This document shows, one piece after another, positions 52,721-61,054 of a stretch of DNA of 64,000 bases. The notes beneath the pieces are model-generated. The model worked only from the letters and a program-made list of their open reading frames with translations. It made no database searches and had not been told where the DNA came from. Numbering within the stretch: the stretch's first letter is position 1; every line of letters begins with the position of its first letter. Both the position numbers and the translations under genes were made by a program. This DNA is from Bifidobacterium simiarum (lineage in GTDB: Bacteria; Actinomycetota; Actinomycetes; Actinomycetales; Bifidobacteriaceae): contig NZ_PEBK01000002.1 in NCBI RefSeq assembly GCF_002802905.1, positions 186,001-250,000 on the forward strand, read 5' to 3'.

Positions 52721-52934
52721 GACCACCCCCAGTCTCGCGTCCGCTCGCCAGCCCCCGCCAGCGGGGGCACGGCCCATCAGACCATAGTCGGCGTTGTCGG
52801 TCTCCTGCGGCATCCCCGCGGCGGGGGCATGATGCGGGCCATGCGGACGGTCTCGTCTCTCGCCACTTCGCTTAGGACCGCATTGGGCTTCCCCCTTGGG
52901 GGAAGCTGGCTGCCGCAGGCAGACTGATGAGGGG
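52721..52934. repeat. Type A and type B repeats upstream of the aldo/keto reductase
   Basis: The type A unit is 52721-52768 (GACCACCCCCAGTC, then GCCCCCGC-ca-GCGGGGGC). A type B unit in the opposite sense is at 52885-52934 (CTTCCCCCTTGGGGGAAG, small stem TGCC/GGCA, GATGAGGGG end). Between them is another C/G-rich palindromic piece (near 52812-52828). The rest of 52935-53125 shows no gene; TATGCT near 53026 could be a -10 box. Confidence 0.6.
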
Positions 52935-53125
52935 CCTTGGACGATGCAAGGCTGATAGATTACGCGGTTATGCGGTCGCGTCGCCTATGACAGACCGGAG
53001 TCCGACGCGGACTCCCGCATATCGCCTATGCTGGAGCATGATCGAGCCGGCAACGCAAGACACCGGCAACACAAGTCGGCAGCAAGACGCCGAGCAACAC
53101 GGCAACGATGCGAGAGGGGACGGAT

Positions 53126-54211
53126 ATGGCGCGACTGGCGGGATTCGACATGCCAAGGCTGGGCATGGGCACGATGGCACTGGCCATCGAAGGGCGGCCT
53201 GCGGACCGTGCCGAGGCGATCGACACGATCCACGCCGGTCTCGACGCCGGCGTTCGGTATCTCGACACCGCGTGGTCATACTATCTACCCTCCCGCGCCC
53301 CGTTCGGCTCGTCCGCCGACTTCGGCTACGGCGAACAGCTGGTCGCAGAGGCCCTGCGGACGTGGGACGGTCCGCGCGACGAAGTCCTGATCGCCACCAA
53401 AACCGGGTTCTGGCGGTCCTGCGACATCGCCGACACCGCGGTCCTCCCCCGATATCGGGTCGTCCCCTCCCCCTTCCGCAACTCACAGTCCAATACGTCA
53501 CGGCCCGGCACCACACAGTCCAGCCCGTCACAGTCCGGCAAATCCAAATCCCACCCCCACTTCCGCCCGCTGTCCAACGACGACGATGTCCGTCCGGTCT
53601 TCCAGGCCGAGGGCAGCCGGTACGGCTGGGTGCCCGACGGCCGCCCGTCCACCATCGCCCGCCAGGCCCGCGAATCGGCCCGCCGTCTCGGCGTGGACAC
53701 GCTCGACCTGATCTATTCGCACGGCCCGGATCCGCAGATCCCCTACGAGGATCAGATGGCCGCGTTCCGGAAGCTGGTCGACGAGGGCGTCACCCGATAC
53801 GTCGGCGTCTCCCGGGTCAATACCGAGCAGATCGACATCGCCCGCGACGTACTGGGCGATTCGCTGGTGGCCGTGCAGAACCAGTTCTCCCCCTCCTACC
53901 CCGATCCCGAAAACACGATGGCGCACTGCCGGGATCTGGGACTGGCGTTCGTCTGCTGGAGTCCGCTGGGTGGGTTTCTCGATCCGGTCAATCAGCGGGC
54001 GTACGACCGGTTCCGCGACGTGGCCGCCGAACGCGACTGCTCGTACCAGCGGGTCACGCTCGCCTGGGAACTGACCCGATACGAGGGTCTGTTCACCATC
54101 CCGAGCGCCCGGAATCCGCATGAGATCGAGGATTCATTCGCCGCGACCTCCTTGCGGCTGACCGACGGCGAACTGCGGTATCTGAACATGGAGTCGAACA
54201 CGATTCGGTAA
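53126..54211 (+). CDS. Aldo/keto reductase
   Basis: ATG 53126 (MARLAGFDMPRLGMGTMALA) is preceded by GAGAGGGGACGGAT; another ATG six codons earlier is in frame. The 361-residue protein has the catalytic tetrad of the family at about Asp47 and Tyr52 (YLDTAWSYY), Lys92 (IATKTG) and His199 (IYSHGPD). The nicotinamide-cofactor end is in FTIPSARNPHEIEDSF. A low-complexity insertion of about 45 residues (SQSNTSRPGTTQSSPSQSGK, residues 112-160) follows the lysine segment. The substrate is unknown. It reads toward the zinc dehydrogenase gene 51 bases away. Confidence 0.88.
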   Translation: MARLAGFDMPRLGMGTMALAIEGRPADRAEAIDTIHAGLDAGVRYLDTAWSYYLPSRAPFGSSADFGYGEQLVAEALRTWDGPRDEVLIATKTGFWRSCDIADTAVLPRYRVVPSPFRNSQSNTSRPGTTQSSPSQSGKSKSHPHFRPLSNDDDVRPVFQAEGSRYGWVPDGRPSTIARQARESARRLGVDTLDLIYSHGPDPQIPYEDQMAAFRKLVDEGVTRYVGVSRVNTEQIDIARDVLGDSLVAVQNQFSPSYPDPENTMAHCRDLGLAFVCWSPLGGFLDPVNQRAYDRFRDVAAERDCSYQRVTLAWELTRYEGLFTIPSARNPHEIEDSFAATSLRLTDGELRYLNMESNTIR

Positions 54212-54262
54212 GATTCAGCCAGTTTCCAACCCGTGTTAGGACTGGGGCATACAGTTAGAACC

Positions 54263-55789
54263 ATGAGTGACATGATGCATGCATGGCGGGTACAAGGGCA
54301 GCCCGGTCCTATCGAGAACGAGCCGTTGGAGTGGGTCGAAACGCCGATCCCCCGGCCCAAACCGGGCGAGGCGCTGATCCGCGTGCTGGCGTGCGGCGTG
54401 TGTCGTACCGATCTGCATGTCTCCGAGGGTGATCTGCCGGTGCATCTGCGGCATGTGACGCCGGGTCACGAGATCGTCGGCGAGATCGTGGCATTGGGCG
54501 GCGAGGGTTCCGGCTCCACCTCCGAGTCTTACGGTTCCGCCGGCTATGGCTCGGGCGCGTCCGGCAGCCGATTCCCCGGATCCGGTCACCATTCCTCCGG
54601 CAGCTCCTACAACGCCTTCGGCGAGCCCGACTCGGCCGACCGGTTCCGCATCGGCGAGCGCGTGGGCGTGGCCTGGCTGCGGCACACCTGCGGATACTGC
54701 GAGTTCTGCCGCGCGGGCAAGGAGAACCTGTGCCCGAATTCGCGGTACACCGGCTGGGACGAGAACGGCGGCTACGCCGAGTACGCGGTGGCGCCCGTCG
54801 ATTACCTGTATTCGCTGGAGGGTCTGCTGCCGCCGTCGCAGTCACGGCCGTCGCGTCGTCATTCGAATGCCGCGTCGTCGATCGGTCCGCGCTACACGGT
54901 CGAGACGGTGGCGCCGCTGCTGTGCGCGGGCATCATCGGATATCGCGCGCTGCGTCGCACCGGTCTGCTTGACGGGGTGAGCGCCCATGAGATCACGGCC
55001 CGGTCGACCACGCTGAGCGTGCCGTCACTGCCGAAGTCGATCGACGTGCCGCAGCTGAGGCGCGGCGGGGCCGGTAATGGGTCTGCCGGGGCGGGATCCG
55101 GGTCGGATCTTGGGGCGGGTTCCGGTGCGAACGCCCGTCACGGACGTCATGGCGGTTCCGGCGGTTTCGGTGGTCTCGGCGGCGGCACCGACCATCTTGG
55201 CTACTCCGGCTACCCTTCCGATATTTCCACGCCGACGCATATCAGCACGTCCCCGGCCGCGCAGCATATCGCCTCGAATCTGGGGCATACGCCGGTTCTG
55301 GGCCTGTACGGTTTCGGCGGTTCGGCGCATATCACCGCGCAGGTGGCGTTGGCGCTGGGCATGCGCGTGCATGTGCTCACCCGCGGCGAGGAGGCTCGCA
55401 ATCTGGCGATCGAACTGGGTTGCGCGTCGGCGGCCGGCGCGTACGACATGCCTCCGGAGCCGTTGGATGCGGCGATCATCTTCGCTCCCGTGGGTGAGAT
55501 CATTCCGCCGGCGCTGGAGGCGCTGCGTCCGGGCGGCGTGCTGTCGCTGGCCGGCATCCACATGAGCGACGTGCCCGCGTTGAACTACGAGCGTCATCTG
55601 TTCCACGAGAAGGAGATCCGCTCGGTGGAGTCGAACACCCGTGAGGATGGCCGTGAGTTCCTAGCGTTCGCCGCCGCGCATTTCATCGCGATCGACGCCC
55701 ACCCGTATCCGCTCGCCGAGGCCCAGCGCGCCCTGCAGGATCTCAAGGCCGGCCGCTTCGCCGGCGCCGCCGTTCTGGTGAACAAGTAG
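54263..55789 (+). CDS. Zinc-dependent alcohol dehydrogenase with large insertions
   Basis: The start is ATG 54263 with no ribosome site, but with TACAGT about seven bases upstream, so it may be leaderless. Motifs include the catalytic zinc ligands Cys44 and GHE (69-70), the structural zinc cysteines [15 protein letters not shown] (143-157) and the cofactor loop [16 protein letters not shown]. The usual length is about 340 residues; here it is 508. Two Gly/Ser-rich insertions account for this: residues 81-125 ([18 protein letters not shown]) and about 255-330 ([18 protein letters not shown]). Both fall at loops. The substrate is unknown. A tandem repeat follows the stop. Confidence 0.88.
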   Translation: MSDMMHAWRVQGQPGPIENEPLEWVETPIPRPKPGEALIRVLACGVCRTDLHVSEGDLPVHLRHVTPGHEIVGEIVALGGEGSGSTSESYGSAGYGSGASGSRFPGSGHHSSGSSYNAFGEPDSADRFRIGERVGVAWLRHTCGYCEFCRAGKENLCPNSRYTGWDENGGYAEYAVAPVDYLYSLEGLLPPSQSRPSRRHSNAASSIGPRYTVETVAPLLCAGIIGYRALRRTGLLDGVSAHEITARSTTLSVPSLPKSIDVPQLRRGGAGNGSAGAGSGSDLGAGSGANARHGRHGGSGGFGGLGGGTDHLGYSGYPSDISTPTHISTSPAAQHIASNLGHTPVLGLYGFGGSAHITAQVALALGMRVHVLTRGEEARNLAIELGCASAAGAYDMPPEPLDAAIIFAPVGEIIPPALEALRPGGVLSLAGIHMSDVPALNYERHLFHEKEIRSVESNTREDGREFLAFAAAHFIAIDAHPYPLAEAQRALQDLKAGRFAGAAVLVNK

Positions 55790-55861
55790 TCGGGATCTGG
55801 TCCGGGGTCGGGATCTGGTCCGAGGTCGGGATTTGGTTCGGGGTCGGGATTCCCGGACCCC
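55790..55861. repeat. 18-bp tandem repeat, four units
   Basis: The unit TCGGGATCTGGTCCGGGG is repeated directly after the alcohol dehydrogenase stop at 55790, 55808, 55826 and 55844, with increasing divergence (the last unit shares only the TCGGGAT start). Confidence 0.8.
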
Positions 55862-55876
55862 GTTAGTCTCCGGTTC

Positions 55877-55934
55877 TTGGCAAAAGCAAGCTTGAAGAAG
55901 CCATTTTCGGGCTCTTCAAGCTTGCTTTTGCCAA
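55877..55934. terminator. Long hairpin, family T copy 2
   Basis: A 22-bp perfect stem (55877-55898 with 55913-55934) has an interior AGCCATTTTCGGGC. It lies between the convergent alcohol dehydrogenase and MFS genes and can serve as terminator for both. The stem sequence differs from copies 1 and 3, but TTGGC ends and the TTTTCGG interior are kept. Confidence 0.65.
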
Positions 55935-55953
55935 AGATGGTACGGAGAGGCCC

Positions 55954-57219
55954 CTACTTCACCTTCTTGATGAAGCTCACCAGCACGATGCCCAGCACTG
56001 CCAGTCCGGCAGCCAGCGGGAACACCGCATGGTAACCGACCGCGTTGATCACGATCGAAGCGAAGATCGGGCCGAACACCTGACCGCCGTTATTGGCGAT
56101 GTTGAGCAGGCCGAGATCCTTGGCCGCGGTCTTCGGGTCAGGCAGCACCTCGATGTTCAGCGCCTGATCGACCGAGTTGAACATACCCATACCGATGCCG
56201 ACCACCACCGCGTAGACCAGCATGATGAACGCCTGCGAGGTGAACATCGGCACCAGAGAGCCAATGGTGATCAGAATACCGGCGATGATCACCGGCAGCT
56301 TGCGTCGGCCGATCTTGTCAGAGACCGGGCCTGCGAAGAAGCACATCACGATGGCGGTGGCCATCATGATCATCGAGATCATCGTCACATAGCCCTGCAG
56401 CTTGCCGCCGCTGAGCTTGATGTAATCGGTGAGAATGTACAGCTGGTATCCGGAGATGGCGAACGACGAGGTGATGATGCACATCTTGCCGATCATGGCG
56501 AGGTAGAAGTCGCGGGCGCCCTTGGTCGGGAAGGCGAAGTTGTCGGAGAAGGTCTGCATGGTGATCTTCTCGACCGGCATGTCCTTGGTGGACTTCTCAC
56601 GCAGGAACAGGGCGGCCACCGGACCGGAGAACAGCACCATCACGGCCATGACGATGAAGCCGGTGTCGGGTACGGGCAGGAACAGCGAGGCGAAGGCCTG
56701 ACCGCCGTACTGGCCGATGCAGGTGCCGAGTGCGTAGACGCCGGACATCGTGCCACGGTATTTCGGTGCGGTACGGTCGGCGATCACCGCAATCAGCGGA
56801 GCGACGATCATGTTCAGGAAGATCATGTACACGGAGTCGGCCAGCACCACATGCCAGACCTCGGTGCAGTGGGCCCATGCCAGAATGCACAGGCACGAGC
56901 CGATCGATCCGGCGATGATCCAGGGAGTACGACGGCCCCAACGGGAACGGGTACGGTCGGAGAGTGCGCCTTCGACGATGTTCGCGATGGTGGAGACGAT
57001 CATGGCCACCGTGCTCATCAGAGCAATGGCACTGGTTTTCTGGTCAGGGGCGATCTCGGCGACCTGCTGCGGCACCAGCACGCCCACCAGTCCCAGATAC
57101 GATCCCAGCCACAGCAACACACCGATCGCCAGTGCGATGGCGGTGGGAATCGGGATCTTCTTCTGCTGTTCATCGGTCGGCGTGGTCCACGCCATGGCCT
57201 TATCGACGATCTCACTCAT
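55954..57219 (-). CDS. MFS transporter, probable beta-galactoside transporter
   Basis: The 421-residue protein has 12 predicted helices, loop 2-3 motif EGALSDRTRSRWGRRTP and a second-half counterpart PVSDKIGRRKLP. It lies 87 bases downstream of the GH42 gene on the same strand, so it is presumably co-transcribed and imports the enzyme's oligosaccharide substrate. AGAGGTATCGATACC precedes the ATG. It is clearly related to the MFS gene at 5114-6418. Confidence 0.88.
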   Translation of the reverse strand: MSEIVDKAMAWTTPTDEQQKKIPIPTAIALAIGVLLWLGSYLGLVGVLVPQQVAEIAPDQKTSAIALMSTVAMIVSTIANIVEGALSDRTRSRWGRRTPWIIAGSIGSCLCILAWAHCTEVWHVVLADSVYMIFLNMIVAPLIAVIADRTAPKYRGTMSGVYALGTCIGQYGGQAFASLFLPVPDTGFIVMAVMVLFSGPVAALFLREKSTKDMPVEKITMQTFSDNFAFPTKGARDFYLAMIGKMCIITSSFAISGYQLYILTDYIKLSGGKLQGYVTMISMIMMATAIVMCFFAGPVSDKIGRRKLPVIIAGILITIGSLVPMFTSQAFIMLVYAVVVGIGMGMFNSVDQALNIEVLPDPKTAAKDLGLLNIANNGGQVFGPIFASIVINAVGYHAVFPLAAGLAVLGIVLVSFIKKVK

Positions 57220-57306
57220 GGTATCGATACCTCTTTGTCTCGATGTCTTATCATTCGCACGATATGACCGCCCGACCGTTCCATACGGCCGGGCGAATCA
57301 GTCGGA

Positions 57307-59433
57307 TCAGTGCAGTTCCTTTAGCAGAGTCACGCCCCAAGGGCCAAGTTCCGCCTCATCCACCGGGCCATCGGCATCGGCGAGTACCGGCACGCAAGAT
57401 ACCGGCAGCTTGATGCGGACGGGATCCCAGTTCCAGTTGAACAGGAAGTGGATGCGCTCACCCTTGCCGTTCACGGCGGAGGAATGAGACACCGTGGGAT
57501 GCCCGGAGACCCATCCGGCTTCGGGACCAAGCACATAGTCATAGACCGATGCGGCGAGCGCGGCATTCGGCACGGTACCGACGATGGTGACACGTCCCTT
57601 GCCGGATGGCGCTGTGGTGACCAGCGGGAACTTGCCATAATGCGGATGATCGGCGGTTACGAGAGTCTCCGCCCCGGCAGGAATCAGGCAATCGATCCAG
57701 TCGGTCGCGGTGGCACCGTCCCGCAGCGGCATGGCTTCGGTGGCCACGGCCGGTACGTCATGACGCAGGTTGCAGAACTCCTGATACGAGGCTTCGGCAT
57801 CGTCGGCCAGACGTGAAGGCTTGACATCGAGACGCGGACGGGCCAGCAGATCGGCGTAGGCGGAACGCGGGCCGAGGATCAGATGACCGCCGGCGGCAAC
57901 ATAGTCGCGCAGCCAGGCCAGCATCTCATCGGAGGTCACGTAGGCTCCGACGACCAGCAATACTGGGTTGTCCGCGACGAATTCGGCAGCCGGCTGCAGC
58001 ACCTCGCGGGTGTCAGGGTCGATGATCTGCTCGTCCTGGACCAAACGCATCTGACGGCCGGAGACGTAGGCCCCTTTATAGAAGGCAGTCAGCGTATCGT
58101 CGTACGCCTGCGGGTTGCGGTCCTTGTGGGGATCGGTGTCGCCGCCCGGAGAGATATGCGGTTCGTAGGCCAGCGCCCACCGTGATTCCACCGAGTACAG
58201 GACAGTGATGTCGGCATCCGGGGTGAGGCCCACCACGGTGTCGCCCGCCTTTTCCAGATCACGACCCAGATCGGCGACCTGTTCGAAGACACGGCCGGGC
58301 TTGCGATCATGCGGCAGAATGCCGCCCCAATAGGTTTCGGTGCCGTAGTGCAGCTGCTGCCAGTGCCAGTATTCGATCATCTCGGCACCGCGGGAGATGA
58401 ACTGCCACGCCGACTGCTTCCACTGGCCGTCATATCCGGGACGGTTGTCCGCGGAACCGCCGATCGGTCCGCCGTTGTTTTCCAGCACGAAGTACGGCTG
58501 CTGCTTGAGGGAGTAGGTGCGATCGCCCATCAACGCCAGCGACCAGGGACCGGCCGGATGCCAGGAATGTTCGGGCATATCGGGATCAGGCAGTCGCAGA
58601 CCGTCCTGCATTTCGAAGTAGGGGTCACTGCCCGCGATATCGAGCGCACGGGATGCCGTCACCTCGTTGGTGGCGTCACGGCCGAGGGCATGATTGACGG
58701 TAATGAACTGGCTCTTGGGGCACAGACTGGTGATGAGTTCGCGCTGCCAGCCGAGCAATTCATCGGTGAGTTCGGCCTGATACCGCCGCCATTCGATGTC
58801 GTACTGCGGCTGGGCGTTGCCCTCCGGCTTCCACAAATCATCCCAAGTGCTCAGCTCATGCGACCAATACACCAGTCCCCACGCCTTGTTGAGCTTCTCC
58901 ACGGTGCCGTAGCGATGGCGCAGCCAATCCTTGAACCCTTCGAAGGCGTCATGCGAATAGTTGAGCCAGAGTCCCGGTTCGTTGTGCAGCTGCCAGCCGA
59001 TGACGGCGGGATGGTCGGCGTAGCGTTCCACCATCTTGCGGATCACTCGTTCCGCATAGAAGCGGAAGACCGGATGACTCAAGCTATGCTCCTCACGTCC
59101 ACCGAAGAACCGCTTGTTGCCGTTTGCGTCCGTGAGGGCCACTTCCGGATACTTGCGCACCAGCCACTGAGGAATGGCGAAGGTGGGCACACCGATGATG
59201 ACGCTGATGCCGGTTTCCTGAGCCTTATCGAGCACGGGCTGGAGCCAGTCAAGCTCGAAATGCCCATCCTCCGGCTCCCAGTGCGACCAGCTGCCTTCAC
59301 CCACGCGAATCACGTTCATGTGGGCTTCCTTCAGCAAACGGAAGTCTTCTTCGAGATTGTCGGTCGGCTGGTATTCCTCGTAGAACGCCGGACCAAACAG
59401 AATGGACTTCGGTTTGAATGATCGATCGGCCAT
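57307..59433 (-). CDS. GH42 beta-galactosidase
   Basis: ATG 59433 (MADRSFKPKSILFGPAFYEEYQ) follows AAGGAATACACC. The 708 residues match GH42: an A domain TIM barrel with acid/base Glu in WQLHNEPGLW and the nucleophile in FVLENNGGPIG-like sequence. A beta-galactosidase trimerisation domain (about 410-600, ILGPRSAYADLLARP) and a C-terminal beta domain follow. There is no signal peptide, so the enzyme is cytoplasmic and splits imported galactosides. The upstream LacI-type regulator and its two operators (59474-59487 and 59588-59601) point to sugar induction. Confidence 0.93.
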   Translation of the reverse strand: MADRSFKPKSILFGPAFYEEYQPTDNLEEDFRLLKEAHMNVIRVGEGSWSHWEPEDGHFELDWLQPVLDKAQETGISVIIGVPTFAIPQWLVRKYPEVALTDANGNKRFFGGREEHSLSHPVFRFYAERVIRKMVERYADHPAVIGWQLHNEPGLWLNYSHDAFEGFKDWLRHRYGTVEKLNKAWGLVYWSHELSTWDDLWKPEGNAQPQYDIEWRRYQAELTDELLGWQRELITSLCPKSQFITVNHALGRDATNEVTASRALDIAGSDPYFEMQDGLRLPDPDMPEHSWHPAGPWSLALMGDRTYSLKQQPYFVLENNGGPIGGSADNRPGYDGQWKQSAWQFISRGAEMIEYWHWQQLHYGTETYWGGILPHDRKPGRVFEQVADLGRDLEKAGDTVVGLTPDADITVLYSVESRWALAYEPHISPGGDTDPHKDRNPQAYDDTLTAFYKGAYVSGRQMRLVQDEQIIDPDTREVLQPAAEFVADNPVLLVVGAYVTSDEMLAWLRDYVAAGGHLILGPRSAYADLLARPRLDVKPSRLADDAEASYQEFCNLRHDVPAVATEAMPLRDGATATDWIDCLIPAGAETLVTADHPHYGKFPLVTTAPSGKGRVTIVGTVPNAALAASVYDYVLGPEAGWVSGHPTVSHSSAVNGKGERIHFLFNWNWDPVRIKLPVSCVPVLADADGPVDEAELGPWGVTLLKELH

Positions 59434-59473
59434 GGTGTATTCCTTCCCCGATATTGCACTCCACAATCCAAAA

Positions 59474-59487
59474 TGTGTACGTTCACA
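59474..59487. promoter_or_regulatory. LacI-type operator O1 at the GH42 promoter
   Basis: TGTGTACGTTCACA lies 40 bases before the GH42 start, inside AAAA...TTTT flanks. On the minus strand a TTGACA box 16 bases from TACACA overlaps it, so binding would block transcription. Confidence 0.7.
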
Positions 59488-59587
59488 TTTTGATTTGTCA
59501 ATACCGAGAGAAAAACGCCGTCACAAGGACGAAAAAACGGTGCAAACACAACGATGTGAGCGCGACACACCGATCTTTCCGATCTAA

Positions 59588-59601
59588 TGTGAACGTACAC
59601 A
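59588..59601. promoter_or_regulatory. LacI-type operator O2
   Basis: TGTGAACGTACACA is the exact reverse complement of O1, 114 bases away, which allows looping between the two. A weaker TGTGAGCGCGACACA lies between them at about 59555-59569. The rest of the 330-base gap between lacI and the GH42 gene has no other feature. Confidence 0.65.
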
Positions 59602-59763
59602 ATTTGATGGCAGCGAAGGGTATGACTGCCGCAGCCAAGACTGGAAAACCATGGGCGGCGAGCCCGCCGCATACTCACGCCAACACCATCGTCGACGGGC
59701 GCGGCCGCCTCACACCTCACGATGATCACGCTGCAATCACGGCATCATCAAATCGCGCCAGCA

Positions 59764-60807
59764 TCACTCGCCAGCATCAACCGCACGCCGCGTCGACGAC
59801 TCGCGAATCACCAGCCTCGGATGAGTCAGAACGGAATGAGAGCCCTCGCCATTCAGCACGGCAACCGCCTGTCGCACGGCGATCCTTCCCAATTCCTCGA
59901 AATCCTGATCCACCGTGGTGAGTGAGGGAATCGTATACTCCCCCACCGCGATATTGTCGTATCCAGCCACCCTCACATCCTCAGGAACGCGAATCCCATG
60001 CTCATGCAGCGCCCGGATCAACCCCAATGCCATCTGATCATTACCGGCGAAAACCGCGGAAGGCAGATCCTGCGCAATCAGGTTCCCGGCCCGATACCCC
60101 GACTCCTCGCTCCAGTCGCCGCGATACAGATGTCCGGCGATCAGAGCGAAATCAGCCTGAGCCTCACGCCACCCCGTCAATCTGGCATCCGCCGAATACC
60201 ATCCTTCCGGCCCGGCGATATGGTCAATACGCGTTGCGCCCTCGTCGCGCAAGTGTCGCATCATCGCACGGACCCCTTCAGGCTGATCGATATCCACCGT
60301 GCTGACTCCGGGAATGCTCGATTCCGTACACCCGATATCGATGATCGGCAGATCCACGCTGACCCGTACGGCCGGCTCCACCCACGATTCCGCCGCGCAG
60401 ATGAAGATCAGCGCCACATCATTAGCCAGCAACCGATCGATCGCCTCATTGACGGCCGATTCGCTACGTCCCGAGAGCAACGACAGCTTGGTCGAATATC
60501 CGGCATCGGCGGCCGCGCGCTCGATCGACCACAGAATCTCGGTGGGACCATACTGCGAGGCGGAGGGTACAAGAATACCCAACGTACTCGGCACGCCACT
60601 CTTCAGTACACGCGCGTTCTCGTTACGGCGATACCCGGTCTTGGCGATGGCGTCCTCCACCGCCCGACGGGTCTTCTCCCGCACTTTCTCAGGATTGTTG
60701 AGCACACGGGAAACGGTCTGATGAGATACTCCCGCCATCCGCGCCACGTCAATCATCGACACCGATCGACGACGTGCAGAATGACTTATGGGGTTTCCGG
60801 CAGACAC
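59764..60807 (-). CDS. LacI family transcriptional repressor
   Basis: GTG 60807 is chosen because AAGGAGGAAGTCT is directly upstream; the 28 codons before it look non-coding. The 347-residue protein has a LacI helix-turn-helix and hinge (VSMIDVARMAGVSHQTVSRVLNNPEKV), followed by a periplasmic-binding-protein-like sugar domain (LGILVPSASQYGPTEI, DLPSAVFAGNDQMALG, VPEDVRVAGYDN). It lies upstream of the GH42 and MFS genes and very probably represses them through O1 and O2, with a galactoside as inducer. Confidence 0.92.
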   Translation of the reverse strand: MSAGNPISHSARRRSVSMIDVARMAGVSHQTVSRVLNNPEKVREKTRRAVEDAIAKTGYRRNENARVLKSGVPSTLGILVPSASQYGPTEILWSIERAAADAGYSTKLSLLSGRSESAVNEAIDRLLANDVALIFICAAESWVEPAVRVSVDLPIIDIGCTESSIPGVSTVDIDQPEGVRAMMRHLRDEGATRIDHIAGPEGWYSADARLTGWREAQADFALIAGHLYRGDWSEESGYRAGNLIAQDLPSAVFAGNDQMALGLIRALHEHGIRVPEDVRVAGYDNIAVGEYTIPSLTTVDQDFEELGRIAVRQAVAVLNGEGSHSVLTHPRLVIRESSTRRAVDAGE

Positions 60808-60963
60808 AGACTTCCTCCTTGCCTTACCCGTCCCAGTGTACCCGGGCAGACTCTTCCGCAGAACCGTTTTGCAAGGACAATCCTTGGCCAACCCGTTTAC
60901 TATTCCTTGGCCAACCCGATCACCAAAATCATAAGTTGGCCAACCCGATCACGAACCCCGTTC

Positions 60964-61023
60964 CTTGGCCCAACCGTTCACGAGGACCCCGAAAACACCC
61001 TCCAGATGAACGGTTTGGCCAAG
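60964..61023. terminator. TTGGCCAA-type hairpin, family T copy 3
   Basis: A 17-bp stem with one mismatch (60964-60980 with 61007-61023) encloses CCCCGAAAACACCC, whose complement carries the TTTTCGGGG interior. Extra half sites TTGGCCAACCCG occur at 60884-60949. On the minus strand it follows the permease gene ending at 61055 and may terminate it. Confidence 0.55.
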
Positions 61024-61054
61024 TATGGGGAAAAGGATCCTACTTACTCAGACC

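Noticed and set aside
59555-59569. Third LacI operator between O1 and O2
   Set aside because: TGTGAGCGCGACACA matches only the half-site ends and the spacing differs by one base, so it is mentioned but not called separately.
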